64,000 bases of DNA from Candidatus Endomicrobiellum porotermitis. Lineage in GTDB: Bacteria; Elusimicrobiota; Endomicrobiia; Endomicrobiales; Endomicrobiaceae. The notes under the pieces are model-generated. The model worked only from the letters and a program-made list of their open reading frames with translations. It had not been told where the DNA came from and ran no database searches. The translations under genes were made by a program, and so were the position numbers. Below, piece by piece: positions 55,006 to 63,257 of this stretch (positions are counted from its first letter, which is position 1; each line of letters starts with the position of its first letter). The stretch is from NCBI GenBank assembly GCA_031289055.1, contig JAITQE010000002.1, positions 59,202 to 123,201 of the forward strand, written 5' to 3'.

Positions 55006-56307
55006 ATGCTACTAAAAAGAAATATTTTTTCTTGTCTTGCGTTTTTGTTTTTGTTGTCTGCAAGTAATGCCCAAAATAGCGTGTACTTATCTTTATCTTC
55101 GGCGGGAAAAAGAAGATCTGATATTGCCATAGACAACTTCACAGCCTCGGATAGAAACGCAAATTCAATAAAATATACAAAACTCTTCAAAGACGTGATA
55201 GAAAACGACCTTATTCTCTCAAGATATTTCAATATAATGCGGGAATCGCCGGAATATATAGGCGATAATATAAGCGAAAAATTATCGTATTTTGCAAAAG
55301 CTGGAGCGGCGGTTCTTCTTATCGCGGCGGTATCTTCTTCAAGCGAAGATACTATAAGTATTGAGATAACAATGTTTGACGTTGAATCGGGCGGAGTAAT
55401 TTGGAGCGAGAAGCGCAAAGGAAATGTTTCCGATTACAGATACATAGCCCATGAGGCAAGCGATGAAATAGTAAAAAGGTTTATCGGCGACACCGGCATT
55501 GCTCGTACTAAAATAGTTTTTGTAAACAACGGCACAAAACATAAGGAATTGTACGTCATAGATTATGACGGGTATAATATTCGCAGGCTTACGAGAGACA
55601 ACAAAATAAATATTCTTCCAAGATGGTCACCGGTAGGATATAAAATAATTTATACAAGTTATTTATACAATAATCCAGATTTATTTTATTTAGATATTGT
55701 AAATAATAGACGCGGAATAATTTCAAAATATCAAGGGTTAAATGCAACGGGGGTCTTTTCTCCAGACGGCGGCGCAATATTGCTTACTTTGTCCAGAGGA
55801 AATTTTCCTAATTTATATCTTATAAACGCTTCAGGGGAAATCCTCCAGAAATTGACGGCAGGTTCTTGCATAGACACAAGTCCGTCTTTTGCTCCAAACG
55901 GACAGGAAATAGTTTTTATTTCAGATAGACTCGGATACCCTCAGCTTTACATAATGAATGTAGCCGGCGGTAATGTAAGAAGGCTTTCTACAAACGGTTT
56001 TTGCGATTCTCCGTCTTGGTCTCCGCGAGGAGATAAAATTGTTTTTACCATGAGGCAGGGAAAAAGCAACTACGATTTATATATTTACGATTTGCCTACG
56101 GCTAAAATAACAAGACTTACCGATCAAGAAGGAAAGAATGAAAATCCATCTTGGTCTCCCGACGGCAGGTTTGTGGCATTTTGCTCAAATAGGTCGGGAA
56201 AGGGCGAAATTTATATTATGGCTATAGATGGTTCTGGCACGAGAAAACTTACGGAGATACCGGGTAATTCTTATACTCCCGCATGGTCGCCAGTTTTAGC
56301 GAAGTAA
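55006..56307 (+). CDS. tolB: Tol-Pal system beta-propeller protein TolB
   Basis: 433 residues with a signal peptide (residues 1-22, ending SASNA). The N-terminal TolB domain follows (IAIDNFTASDR and FKDVIENDLILSRYFNIM). The propeller has five to six PD40/WD40-like repeats seen as recurring WSPxG/DxxKIxF units (PRWSPVGYKIIYTS, PSFAPNGQEIVFISDRLGYP, PSWSPRGDKIVFT, PSWSPDGRFVAFCSNRSG and a final TPAWSPV). TolB binds Pal in the periplasm. It starts 8 bp after the tonB-like gene. The order pal-cpoB-tonB/tolA-tolB differs from the common tolQ-tolR-tolA-tolB-pal-cpoB. Confidence 0.93.
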   Translation: MLLKRNIFSCLAFLFLLSASNAQNSVYLSLSSAGKRRSDIAIDNFTASDRNANSIKYTKLFKDVIENDLILSRYFNIMRESPEYIGDNISEKLSYFAKAGAAVLLIAAVSSSSEDTISIEITMFDVESGGVIWSEKRKGNVSDYRYIAHEASDEIVKRFIGDTGIARTKIVFVNNGTKHKELYVIDYDGYNIRRLTRDNKINILPRWSPVGYKIIYTSYLYNNPDLFYLDIVNNRRGIISKYQGLNATGVFSPDGGAILLTLSRGNFPNLYLINASGEILQKLTAGSCIDTSPSFAPNGQEIVFISDRLGYPQLYIMNVAGGNVRRLSTNGFCDSPSWSPRGDKIVFTMRQGKSNYDLYIYDLPTAKITRLTDQEGKNENPSWSPDGRFVAFCSNRSGKGEIYIMAIDGSGTRKLTEIPGNSYTPAWSPVLAK

Positions 56308-56320
56308 AATCGGAGAGTAT

Positions 56321-57661
56321 ATGAAACTTTCAGACTCAGTCAAATTTTTAACGGCGCTTCTCTTATTGATAATAATATCAAGTTTTGTTTTTCATTCTCC
56401 GATATATCCTTACGATTTAATAACCGGACTTCAAACTTCCGAGTTTTCAATAGCGTGGCCGACTATTAGAATTTTTATAGAGCCGTTTTATTCTTTTACA
56501 TTTTATGCTTTGACTCTAAACAAGGATTTTTATAAGCCGGCGATAATTTCTTGGATTTTATGGACGTTGTGCGTAGTTTTGGTTTATTGTTTTCTTAGTA
56601 AAAAAACTGTTTATAAAACTATATATAACGTTATATATTTGTCGGTTTTTTTTACCGCTTTATTTTCCTTTGTTGCTTTAGCGCCTGTTCCCGGACCAAC
56701 GCTTTTAAAACCTAGAGACTATATTGCCATTGACGCTCATTCTCATACAATAAGTTCCCATGATAATGTAGCTCCTGCAATTATAAGTTTAAAAGCTCAT
56801 TTACGGCAAGGTTTTGACGCGTTTTTTAATACAGAGCATAATCATACGATGGGTTTTGCCAACTTTCCCGAATATGCGAAGTTTAAGATTGTCTATCCGG
56901 GTATGCAAATTCAAACAAATGACGGTATTTCAATTATTTTATTGTCTTCAAAAGAATTTGACGGACTAGAGTATAAAAACTTGGATTTAGCAGATATAGC
57001 AAACAAAGCCCATAAAAACAATATGTTTGTTTTAATGCCTCATTGGTGGAAATGGCATAAGCATACGTTTGAAGAACTCAAGAATTTTGGAATGGACGGT
57101 TTTGAAATCTACAATTGCGGATATAGAAACTTTGATAAAAATGAACAAAGCTCCTTAATAAATTTTGCAAAAGAAAATAATTTAATGATGTTTGGCGTTA
57201 CGGATTGGCACGGTTGGGGGTATATGTCGGACGTTTGGACCGTTATGGAAGGCGTCTCATCGGAAAATATTGAAGGGCTGCTTACAAGAAAGCCAAATAC
57301 TAAAGTTATTTTGTACAGAAAAGAGCAGTCGGGATCTGTTATAAGATTCATTTTTGAACCTTTTTTCTTTTTTTATTACTATATAAGCGATGTAGATTTA
57401 AAACATCTAGCGTCTTTTATTATTTGGCTTGCCGCGTCGTTTTTAGCTTTTAGAAGTCGTTTTTGGAAATACTTAAAAAGGTTTTTTGCTTTAATTATGA
57501 CTGTCGCTTATGCGGCGGGATTGGTTTACTTTTATATAGTTACAAGAAGCGTCGCCGAGACAAATGCAACCGTAATGAATTCAGTCGCGCCGGTTATGGC
57601 AGGTCTGTGCGTTTTATGGTTTATTTTGTGGAGGTTCGGTGGGGATAATAAAATCATATAA
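56321..57661 (+). CDS. Membrane-anchored PHP-domain phosphoesterase
   Basis: 446 residues. Four hydrophobic segments at the N-terminus (residues about 10-125) and three at the C-terminus (about 355-440) flank a soluble PHP-like domain. Putative metal-binding motifs are IDAHSHTISSHD (about residues 139-150), NTEHNHTMG, VLMPHWWKWHKH and GVTDWHGWGYMSD. The order of His/Asp clusters matches PHP hydrolases, but the second motif is TEHNH rather than TDHD. The domain probably faces the periplasm. It lies 13 bp after tolB, so it may be co-expressed with Tol-Pal. No characterised relative recognised; a role in phospholipid, lipoprotein or nucleotide turnover would be guesswork. Confidence 0.7.
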   Translation: MKLSDSVKFLTALLLLIIISSFVFHSPIYPYDLITGLQTSEFSIAWPTIRIFIEPFYSFTFYALTLNKDFYKPAIISWILWTLCVVLVYCFLSKKTVYKTIYNVIYLSVFFTALFSFVALAPVPGPTLLKPRDYIAIDAHSHTISSHDNVAPAIISLKAHLRQGFDAFFNTEHNHTMGFANFPEYAKFKIVYPGMQIQTNDGISIILLSSKEFDGLEYKNLDLADIANKAHKNNMFVLMPHWWKWHKHTFEELKNFGMDGFEIYNCGYRNFDKNEQSSLINFAKENNLMMFGVTDWHGWGYMSDVWTVMEGVSSENIEGLLTRKPNTKVILYRKEQSGSVIRFIFEPFFFFYYYISDVDLKHLASFIIWLAASFLAFRSRFWKYLKRFFALIMTVAYAAGLVYFYIVTRSVAETNATVMNSVAPVMAGLCVLWFILWRFGGDNKII

Positions 57662-57924
57662 GATTTTTTTACAGAAAGTTTTTATTGTTTTGTTTTTGCT
57701 TCCCGCATGTTCAATAGCCGCTTTTTGCGGGGATATTAACAAAGATTTAATATCTGCCATAAATAAATACGACTACAATAAGTTTACCTTGCTTATTGCT
57801 TATTAAGAGCGGCGCAGATCCTAATGCAAAAGACGGGGAATGTAATACAGTTTTAGACTATGCAAGAAAATACGCCGGCAAAGAACTTATGGAGTTTTTA
57901 TTAAAAAAGGGGAACGGTTGCTAA
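57639..57924 (+). pseudogene. Secreted ankyrin-repeat protein, frameshifted
   Basis: A GTG at 57639 opens MGIIKSYKIFLQKVFIVLFL, then LPACSIAAFCGDINKDLISA and INKYDYNKFTLLIAY, then TAA. In another frame the ankyrin repeat continues SGADPNAKDGECNTVLDYAR, KYAGKELMEFLLKKGNGC to TAA 57924. One indel near 57795-57812 separates the two. Signal peptide plus one to two ankyrin repeats, about 95 residues if restored. The start overlaps the membrane PHP gene. Confidence 0.7.
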
Positions 57925-57966
57925 GAGTAAAGTAAGGGAAATATTTTGAGTTTAAAAAGGAAAAAT

Positions 57967-58422
57967 ATGTTAAAAAAGTTTTTAAGATTTTTCTTTATTG
58001 ACGAGGTTTTAAGGGAAGATATTGCTTTTTTAAAAAAAGTGCCATTGTTTCGCGAACTTTCCGATAGATCGTTGGCAAAGGTGGCGTTGATTATTTTTAA
58101 GAAAACTTATTTGGCGGGAGAAAAAATTTACGAAAACAACAATGAGGCGAATGTGGTTTATCTTGTAAAAAGCGGTCAAGTAAATCTTTTATGCGGGAAT
58201 ATAAACAAAGTTGTTGAAGAAGAAGGTTTTTTTGGCGAGACGTCTTTAATTGAAAACGCTAAACGGACATGTTTGGCGACTGTTTTAAAAGATAGCGAAC
58301 TTTATTTAATATATCGCGCAAAATTTGAAGATATGGTTGAATCTAATGGGAAAATTGGCTTAATAATAATGAAGAATTTAGCTTCTATGTTTGCAGCCAG
58401 ATTAAAATGCTCGGAAGTTTAA
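57967..58422 (+). CDS. Cyclic-nucleotide-binding-domain protein without effector domain
   Basis: 151 residues, essentially one CNB (CRP-like sensor) beta-roll: VPLFRELSDRSLAKVALIIF, then AGEKIYENNNEANVVYLVKS and EEEGFFGETSLIENAKRTCL. The last of these is the phosphate-binding cassette, though it lacks the canonical RxA Arg-Ala order (KRTCLA). There is no helix-turn-helix, so it is not a transcription factor by itself. ATG 57967 is chosen with AAGGAAAA just before; an in-frame TTG at 57946 would extend it. It lies 10 bp before the AI-2E-type permease gene and may regulate it or an unknown partner. Ligand unknown. Confidence 0.72.
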   Translation: MLKKFLRFFFIDEVLREDIAFLKKVPLFRELSDRSLAKVALIIFKKTYLAGEKIYENNNEANVVYLVKSGQVNLLCGNINKVVEEEGFFGETSLIENAKRTCLATVLKDSELYLIYRAKFEDMVESNGKIGLIIMKNLASMFAARLKCSEV

Positions 58423-58432
58423 AGGAACTAAA

Positions 58433-59476
58433 ATGACGGAGAGTGCAAAAAACAGAGTCTTTATTATTGCGGTAATTCTATTTTTAGGATGTTGTTTGTT
58501 TCTGTATTTAGCAAGAGCCGTTCTTGCGCCATTCCTTATAGCGGCATTTATTACGTATTTAATTTCTCCTATCGTTACTCGGATACAAGCTTTTGGATAC
58601 AAAAGATATGTTGGCGTTACTATAGTCGCCGCCGTTCTTGTTTCAATATTTGCCGAAATTTTAATAATTGTTATTCCGATTTTAATTAACGAACTTGAAA
58701 ACTTTCAGTTCAATGCGGATCGGTATTATGAATATTTTCTAAATTATCTGGGAGGTATACGCGAGAAGGTTGAATCAGCTTTTCCTGTGTTAAAACGGTA
58801 CGATATTTCAAATGCGGTCATATCTAAATCAAAAGATTTTTTACTGTATGCTGCGCAGCAGATTCCTAATTATCTAGCAAATATTTTTTCGGTCTTTTCA
58901 ATCATGGTTTTGATCCCTATGCTTGTGTTTTTTATGCTTCTTAGAGGAAGCAAAGATCTAAAATCATTGGTTGGCTTATTGCCGTCAAACTATATAGAAA
59001 CGGTTCTGTCAATAGTTTATCAAATAGACGCTATATTTGGCAGGTATATACGGGGACAGATTATAGAAGCATTTTTTGTAGGCGGCATGTCTGCGTTGTC
59101 TTTAAGCGTTTTTGGAGTTAATTTCGCTTTACTCATTGGCGTTATTGCAGGGCTTGCAAACCTTATACCATATTTAGGTCCTATCGTAGGCCTTGCTTTA
59201 GCCGTCGTAGTAGGAGTTGCGCAATACCAAACTTTTGCAATAGTTGTTAAAATAGTCATAGCATACGCGATTATAAAATTTTTAGATGACAATTTTATAC
59301 AACCGCTGGTTGTTGGGTATAACGTAAATTTAAGACCTGTCAGTATGGTTTTTGCCATGCTTGCAGGCGGACATATTTTCGGGTTTTTGGGCGTAGTTTT
59401 TGCTGTTCCCGTAGCCGCTATATTCAAGGCTGTTTTTACAATGTTGTTAAAAAGAAGTCCGGCAGAAAATTATTAG
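58433..59476 (+). CDS. AI-2E/PerM (UPF0118) family membrane transporter
   Basis: 347 residues with about eight hydrophobic segments and a central amphipathic region. Family marks: VLAPFLIAAFITYLISPIVT near residue 30, YIRGQIIEAFFVGGMSALSL at about 205, ANLIPYLGPIVGLALAVVVG at about 245 and the end LDDNFIQPLVVGYNVNLRPV. The family includes the AI-2 exporter TqsA and PerM-like permeases with unclear or Na+/H+ linked functions, so a substrate cannot be given. Start ATG 58433, 10 bp after the CNB protein; likely one transcript. Confidence 0.83.
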   Translation: MTESAKNRVFIIAVILFLGCCLFLYLARAVLAPFLIAAFITYLISPIVTRIQAFGYKRYVGVTIVAAVLVSIFAEILIIVIPILINELENFQFNADRYYEYFLNYLGGIREKVESAFPVLKRYDISNAVISKSKDFLLYAAQQIPNYLANIFSVFSIMVLIPMLVFFMLLRGSKDLKSLVGLLPSNYIETVLSIVYQIDAIFGRYIRGQIIEAFFVGGMSALSLSVFGVNFALLIGVIAGLANLIPYLGPIVGLALAVVVGVAQYQTFAIVVKIVIAYAIIKFLDDNFIQPLVVGYNVNLRPVSMVFAMLAGGHIFGFLGVVFAVPVAAIFKAVFTMLLKRSPAENY

Positions 59477-59550
59477 ACGACCGAAAGATTAATACAGTCG
59501 CGCTTTGGCGATTGCCTTTCTTAACCTTACTTTAGACATAGGAGATACTT

Positions 59551-60513
59551 ATGGAAAAGAGATTAGGCGTTATAACTTCCGGCGGCGATGCTCCCGGCAT
59601 GAACGCCGCTATTAGAGCTGTAGTCAGACAGGGAATTGCTTTAGGATATTCAATGATAGGCGTAAAAAGAGGGTTTAAAGGACTCCTTGACGACGAATAC
59701 GTAAATCTTACGGCTCGTTCTGTAAGCGGTATCATAAATTCCGGCGGAACAATGCTTCACACGGGTAGATGCCCCGAGATGAAAACAAAAATAGGAATGA
59801 ACAAAGCTATTAAAGCGATAAAAGAGCTTGAGCTAACAGGTTTGATAATTATAGGCGGCGACGGGTCTTTGGCGGCTGGGAACGCTTTGTCTAAACTTGG
59901 CATAAAAGTTATGAATATAGCCGCTTCAATAGATAACGATATTTATGGGACCGATGAAACGATAGGTTACGACACGGCTTTAAATACGGCGGTTGAAGCT
60001 ATAGACAAAATAAGGGATACGGCTACAAGTCACGACAGAATATTTGTCGTTGAAATTATGGGAAAGGAACACGGATTTTTAACTGCCGACGTAGGTCTTG
60101 CCGCGGGCTGCGAGTTTATAATAGTGCCGGAGCTGGAAACAGATTTGCATAAGCTTGCAAAAGAACTTAAAGAAGGTAAAAAAAAGGGAAAAACATCTGA
60201 AATTATAGCTTTTGCCGAAGGTTGCGGTTCTTCTTGCGCGTTTGGATATAAAATTGAAAAACTTACTGGGCTTGAGGTGAGAGTAAGTGCGTTAGGATAT
60301 ATACAACGCGGGGGCAGACCGGCCGCAAGAACGAGAATACTTGCTTCAAAGTTTGCTCATATGGCAGTAGACTTGTTCCACAAAGGAAAGACAAACCAAC
60401 TTATTGGCATAACGAATGGAGCTGTTTCCGCTATACCGATAAGTAAGGCTATAAGTCAGAAAAAGAAGTTTGACGATAAGACGTTTAAAGTTTTAAAAAC
60501 CTTGTCAGTCTAA
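59551..60513 (+). CDS. pfkA: 6-phosphofructokinase (ATP-type)
   Basis: 320 residues, group A PFK, committing fructose-6-phosphate to glycolysis. ATP-site start TSGGDAPGMNAAIRAVVRQG; nucleotide selector GGDGSLAAGNAL (Gly rather than the Asp of PPi-dependent enzymes). Catalytic region is SIDNDIYGTDETIGYDTALN, where the usual PGTIDND reads AASIDND, so the residue that is Gly in ATP-enzymes and Lys in PPi-enzymes is Ala. Then VVEIMGKEHGFLTA and GYIQRGGRPAARTR. ATG 59551 follows AGGAGA. It fits with sugar-phosphate uptake as carbon source. The 336 bases downstream carry palindromic repeats. Confidence 0.93.
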   Translation: MEKRLGVITSGGDAPGMNAAIRAVVRQGIALGYSMIGVKRGFKGLLDDEYVNLTARSVSGIINSGGTMLHTGRCPEMKTKIGMNKAIKAIKELELTGLIIIGGDGSLAAGNALSKLGIKVMNIAASIDNDIYGTDETIGYDTALNTAVEAIDKIRDTATSHDRIFVVEIMGKEHGFLTADVGLAAGCEFIIVPELETDLHKLAKELKEGKKKGKTSEIIAFAEGCGSSCAFGYKIEKLTGLEVRVSALGYIQRGGRPAARTRILASKFAHMAVDLFHKGKTNQLIGITNGAVSAIPISKAISQKKKFDDKTFKVLKTLSV

Positions 60514-60550
60514 CCAATAATATGTAAAATAACGGCATTATTGGGATTTT

Positions 60551-60747
60551 TTCGCGCATGAGCGCGAAATCGCGGGATATGGCTGTTAAGCCGCGTCTTT
60601 TCTCGTAGTCTGCGCGAAGTTGTAGAATGGCAATTGCTATTTGTTTTTGCGGGGTCGCCCCGCAATTTGTTGCCTGAGACGCTGAATCAAGTTTAGCGCG
60701 ACGACAAATGCGATAAGAGCGAGATTGCGGATTAAATCCGCAATCTC
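60551..60747. repeat. Cluster of three palindromes between pfkA and tyrS
   Basis: TTCGCGC-ATGA-GCGCGAA (60551-60568), TTGCGGGG-TCG-CCCCGCAA (60647-60665) and a perfect 13-1-13 inverted repeat GAGATTGCGGATT / AATCCGCAATCTC (60721-60747). The last two share the ATTGCGG core with the palindrome at 62890. There is no gene in 60514-60849, and the region is GC-richer than its surroundings. They look like REP-type dispersed elements. Confidence 0.75.
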
Positions 60748-60849
60748 CGCATGCATGAGTTTCAAAGACTGCGTAATAGCGATTCCGTCTTTCGCTGGAA
60801 TGGCGTATTTGCGTTGACTTTGCGAATTGAATATATTTAAGGGAAGAAT

Positions 60850-62016
60850 ATGAAAGAAGCTTTTGAAAAGATTAAACGCGGAACAAATGAAATTATTTCA
60901 ATTGAAGAGCTTAAAAAAAAGCTTTCTTCCGGCAGAAAACTTAGAATAAAGCTTGGAGTTGATCCTACTGCTCCAGATTTGCACTTAGGGCATACGGTAA
61001 TTATCAATAAATTAAAAACTTTTCAAGATTTGGGACATCAAATAGTGTTTTTAATCGGCGATTTTACTGCGAGGATAGGAGATCCCTCAGGGCGTTCTGA
61101 AACACGTCCTATTATGACTGAGGAGCAGATTCAGAAAAATATCAAAACGTATACAGATCAAGTTTTTAAGATTTTAGACAAAGAAAAAACGGAAGTCGCT
61201 TACAACAGCAAATGGCTAGGCGAGCTTGGCGTAAACGGGCTTTTAAACCTTGCCGCAAAAAGCACAGTGGCGCAAATGCTTGTAAGGGACGATTTTGAAA
61301 AGCGTTATAAAGAAGACAGACCTATAAGCATATTAGAATTCTTGTATCCTTTGCTTCAGGCGTATGACTCTGTAGCTTTAAAGTCTGATGTTGAGCTTGG
61401 GGGAAACGATCAAAAGTTTAACTTGCTTTTGGGTAGACAAATTCAAAGAGATTACGGAATAAAAGATCCTCAAATAGTAATTACTATGCCGCTTTTGGAA
61501 GGCACGGACGGCGTCAAAAAAATGTCAAAATCCTATAATAATTACATAGCGTTAAACGATACTCCAAAAGATATGTTTGGAAAAATAATGTCAATTTCTG
61601 ACGAGCTTATGTATAAGTATTACGAGCTTCTTAGTCAAGACGACTTAAGTATTATTAAGACTATGCATCCCAAAGAAGCAAAACTTGCTTTGGCTGTGCA
61701 AATTGTTGAAAGGCGTCATGGAAAAGAAGCGGCTTTAAAAGAAAAAGAAGAATTTAACAAAGTGTTTGCCAAGAAAGATATTCCAGATAATATAGATGAA
61801 TATCCGGTTGATGATATTCGCTTAAAATTATCGGAACTACTTGTTAAAAGCGACATGGCTCAGAGTAAGAATGAAGCGAGACGGCTTATAGAACAAGGCG
61901 GAGTAAAAATAGATTCTCAAAAAGTTGAAGACGATTTTGCCGTTGATTTTGCTAAATCGTTTATATTGCAGGCTGGTAAAAGAAAGTTTAAAAAAATAAT
62001 TCAAAAAAGTAAATAA
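60850..62016 (+). CDS. tyrS: Tyrosine-tRNA ligase
   Basis: 388 residues, class I synthetase of the TyrZ-like bacterial group. HIGH-type motif in [18 protein letters not shown] (residues about 38-55), tyrosine pocket region [20 protein letters not shown] with GGNDQKFN, and KKMSKS at about 225-230. The C-terminal S4 RNA-binding domain starts at about residue 330 ([19 protein letters not shown]). It loads tyrosine on tRNA-Tyr. AAGGGAAG precedes the ATG. lpoB follows after 67 bp, with a short perfect inverted repeat (AAATCAATT/AATTGATTT) between them. Confidence 0.95.
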   Translation: MKEAFEKIKRGTNEIISIEELKKKLSSGRKLRIKLGVDPTAPDLHLGHTVIINKLKTFQDLGHQIVFLIGDFTARIGDPSGRSETRPIMTEEQIQKNIKTYTDQVFKILDKEKTEVAYNSKWLGELGVNGLLNLAAKSTVAQMLVRDDFEKRYKEDRPISILEFLYPLLQAYDSVALKSDVELGGNDQKFNLLLGRQIQRDYGIKDPQIVITMPLLEGTDGVKKMSKSYNNYIALNDTPKDMFGKIMSISDELMYKYYELLSQDDLSIIKTMHPKEAKLALAVQIVERRHGKEAALKEKEEFNKVFAKKDIPDNIDEYPVDDIRLKLSELLVKSDMAQSKNEARRLIEQGGVKIDSQKVEDDFAVDFAKSFILQAGKRKFKKIIQKSK

Positions 62017-62083
62017 TTAGCGTTAATTTCAAATCAATTTTAATTGATTTGTAGAATAGAAAAGAAAAACGCGAGAGGTAGCT

Positions 62084-62686
62084 ATGAGTCTAAAAAAAAC
62101 AGTAGTATATTTTTTGACAGGAATTTTTGCAGTTGCTCTTTTTGCATGTTCTGGTCCTCAGGTAACAAGAGTAGATTCTAATGAGGAGATTGATTTAAAC
62201 GGCGACTGGAACGATACGGATTCCAAGCAGGTAGCTCAAGAGATGATTAACGATTCTTTCGCAAGCAAATGGGTAGAAGGCTATAAAATGGCAAATGGAA
62301 GAAAGCCGAGAGTTATCGTGGGTTCTGTGTTAAACAAAACTGAGGAGCACATAAGCGCTGAAACATTCGTAAAAGATCTTGAAAGAAGCTTCATAAATTC
62401 AGGCAAAGTAACTTTTGTTGCTTCTAAGGCTCAGAGAACTGAAATAAGAGAAGAGAGAGAAGATCAGGCTCTTAATTCTAAAAATGCCAAAAAGAGAGGC
62501 AACGAGTCTACCGCAGATTTTATGTTAAAAGGTCAAATAAATTCTATATTTGATGCAAACAAGAAAGCTCAACTTAAATACTATCAAGTTGAACTTGAGT
62601 TGATTGACATGGAAACAAACGAAACGGTTTGGATTGGTCAGAAAAAAATAAAGAAAGTTGTCGCGAAAAGAAAATATAAAGCTTAA
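62084..62686 (+). CDS. lpoB: Penicillin-binding-protein activator LpoB
   Basis: 200-residue outer-membrane lipoprotein. The signal peptide ends in a lipobox (LFACSGP, Cys about 22). A short linker leads to the LpoB/CsgG-like fold: RKPRVIVGSVLNKTEEHISA, then FVKDLERSFINSGKVTFVAS, ADFMLKGQINSIFD and YQVELELIDMETNETVWIGQ. LpoB reaches through the peptidoglycan to stimulate PBP1b-type synthases. No PBP gene is in the window. The linker is short compared with E. coli LpoB. AGAGGTAG precedes the ATG at 62084. Confidence 0.87.
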   Translation: MSLKKTVVYFLTGIFAVALFACSGPQVTRVDSNEEIDLNGDWNDTDSKQVAQEMINDSFASKWVEGYKMANGRKPRVIVGSVLNKTEEHISAETFVKDLERSFINSGKVTFVASKAQRTEIREEREDQALNSKNAKKRGNESTADFMLKGQINSIFDANKKAQLKYYQVELELIDMETNETVWIGQKKIKKVVAKRKYKA

Positions 62687-63257
62687 ATAAATTTCAAAAC
62701 TACCCCGCGTTATTTCCATTGTTGCGGACTTAGTTAAACGTCTTTCTGCTTATTGTTAATGCATATCGCGCAGCGGGGCTGTTGGGAACGTATCATCAAC
62801 TCGCTTACGATTTGTACGACAGTTTGTTGTTGCGTCTTTGCCTTTGCAAGGGGGCATACTGAACTTGATTTGGCGTTTTAGACAAACAGATTGCGGGTCA
62901 AGCCCGCAATGACGTGGAAGGACAATATTGCGGCTCATAGTCTACAATGATATTCGTACCGTTGTCTTTGTCGCGCTTAATAGCGCTAATTTGGGTACGT
63001 TATAAAAAAGGGAAATAGATTCCCGATAGAGCTGGCATTCAAGAATGACCGACGTTTAGTCGCAGCTTATTGCGCGGGAGTTCGTAGCTTCCTGCTCCGT
63101 ATTTTAGGAGATGCGGCGTTTTTTGTATCAAGATGGCAATAAGTTTGCGGCGCAATATTGATAGTTGCTTATATAAGCTGTTGTCGCCGCCAATATTGAT
63201 GGATTTGAAAAGTTCTTAAAATTCAAAAGTAGAAAAAGAGTTATTCAGGGGATATTT
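62687..63257. repeat. Repeat-rich spacer with REP-like palindromes, no gene
   Basis: 571 bases without a supportable gene. A palindrome ATTGCGGG-TCAAG-CCCGCAAT lies at 62890-62910. Read on the minus strand it encodes the RHCGLDPQS string known to arise from dispersed REP-type repeats annotated as spurious proteins. The flank 62760-62860 reads CKGKDATTNCRTNRKRVDD on the minus strand, another recurrent non-gene string. At 63010-63050 the sequence AGATTCCCGATAGAGCTGGC followed by ATTCAAGAATGAC looks like a second repeat family. The spacer appears to be built from nested repeats. Confidence 0.65.

Noticed and set aside
62026..62052. Perfect inverted repeat AAATCAATT/AATTGATTT after tyrS as a terminator
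   Set aside because: A/T-only stem with no T run behind it; too weak to call a terminator.
62756..62938. 60-codon minus-strand open frame containing RHCGLDPQS
   Set aside because: This string is the translation of a REP-type palindrome; no ribosome-binding site and no protein family. Treated as repeat DNA.
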